Assembly (NCBI GenBank): GCA_038237665.1
Contig: JBBRYK010000075.1
Location: forward strand, 1 to 13,637
Source of the DNA: JBBRYK01 sp038237665
Lineage (GTDB): Bacteria > Actinomycetota > Thermoleophilia > Gaiellales > Gaiellaceae
DNA: 13,637 nucleotides
Direction of reading: 5' to 3'
This document shows positions 13,542-13,637 of the stretch, piece after piece; position 1 is the first letter of the stretch; the number at the start of each line of letters is the position of its first letter. Below the pieces are notes generated by a model that was not told the DNA's origin, did no database searches, and saw only the letters and a list, made by a program, of their open reading frames with translations. A program made the position numbers and the translations under genes.

Positions 13542-13637
13542 TCAGGCGGCGAGCTTGAGGTTGGTGGTTGCGGTTCGGCGTTGGCGGCGTTTGGCGGCTT
13601 CGAGCTTTCGGCGTGCTCGCTCGGCGGGGCTGTTGCG
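13542..13637 (-). CDS. C-terminal fragment of an unidentified, very basic protein (runs off right edge)
   Basis: The last 31 residues of a minus-strand reading frame are visible, ending at TGA 13542-13544: RNSPAERARRKLEAAKRRQR, then RTATTNLKLAA. The frame is open to the window edge. Eleven arginines and three lysines in 31 residues suggest nucleic-acid or ribosome contact. Basic tails like this occur at the ends of some transposases, but I cannot name a family from so little. It ends 51 bp upstream of the sigma-factor gene in the same direction. Confidence 0.45.
   Translation of the reverse strand, partial: RNSPAERARRKLEAAKRRQRRTATTNLKLAA

Overview
The window is GC-rich chromosomal DNA with strong GC-type third-position codon bias, frequent GTG starts, and long spurious reading frames antisense to real genes. 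Gene content points to a high-GC actinomycete-like bacterium: a DnaE1-type replicative polymerase with an intact PHP domain, an scpA-scpB-rluB block close to aroF, and an ECF sigma factor fused to its own zinc-finger anti-sigma module and membrane anchor. I infer Actinomycetota, probably class Thermoleophilia. That placement is inference from gene order and protein style, not from a marker tree. No tRNA, rRNA, CRISPR array or complete mobile element was seen.

Left edge (1-643): the N-terminal part of a DAHP synthase (aroF, minus strand, running off the left end) is divergent from tryptophanyl-tRNA synthetase (trpS, plus strand, the only clear plus-strand gene). Middle (1617-6598): one long minus-strand cluster, reading right to left: a 67-aa conserved-looking small protein, lgt, scpA, scpB, an SDR-fold protein that has lost its catalytic triad, a thioredoxin with a helical tail, rluB, and a GNAT acetyltransferase. 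Spacings from lgt onward run from -22 to +42 nt, so lgt to the acetyltransferase probably form one operon combining lipoprotein maturation, SMC loading, redox/chaperone function and 23S rRNA modification. It meets trpS tail to tail with an 11-bp overlap.

Right half (6753-13637): dnaE (1129 aa), preceded by two small unknown genes joined by a GTGA stop/start overlap; then a classical SDR oxidoreductase and a small single-pass membrane protein that look like a two-gene unit with its own promoter (11967-11995) and an end hairpin (10965-10980). Last is a 488-aa sigma factor with sigma-2, sigma-4, zf-HC2 anti-sigma, one transmembrane helix and a 209-residue low-complexity tail. A very basic C-terminal fragment of an unidentified protein ends 51 bp upstream of the sigma gene and runs off the right edge.

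The item most worth following is the one-polypeptide sigma/anti-sigma protein. Next come the triad-less SDR homologue in the scp operon and three small unrecognised genes with convincing translation signals or couplings.
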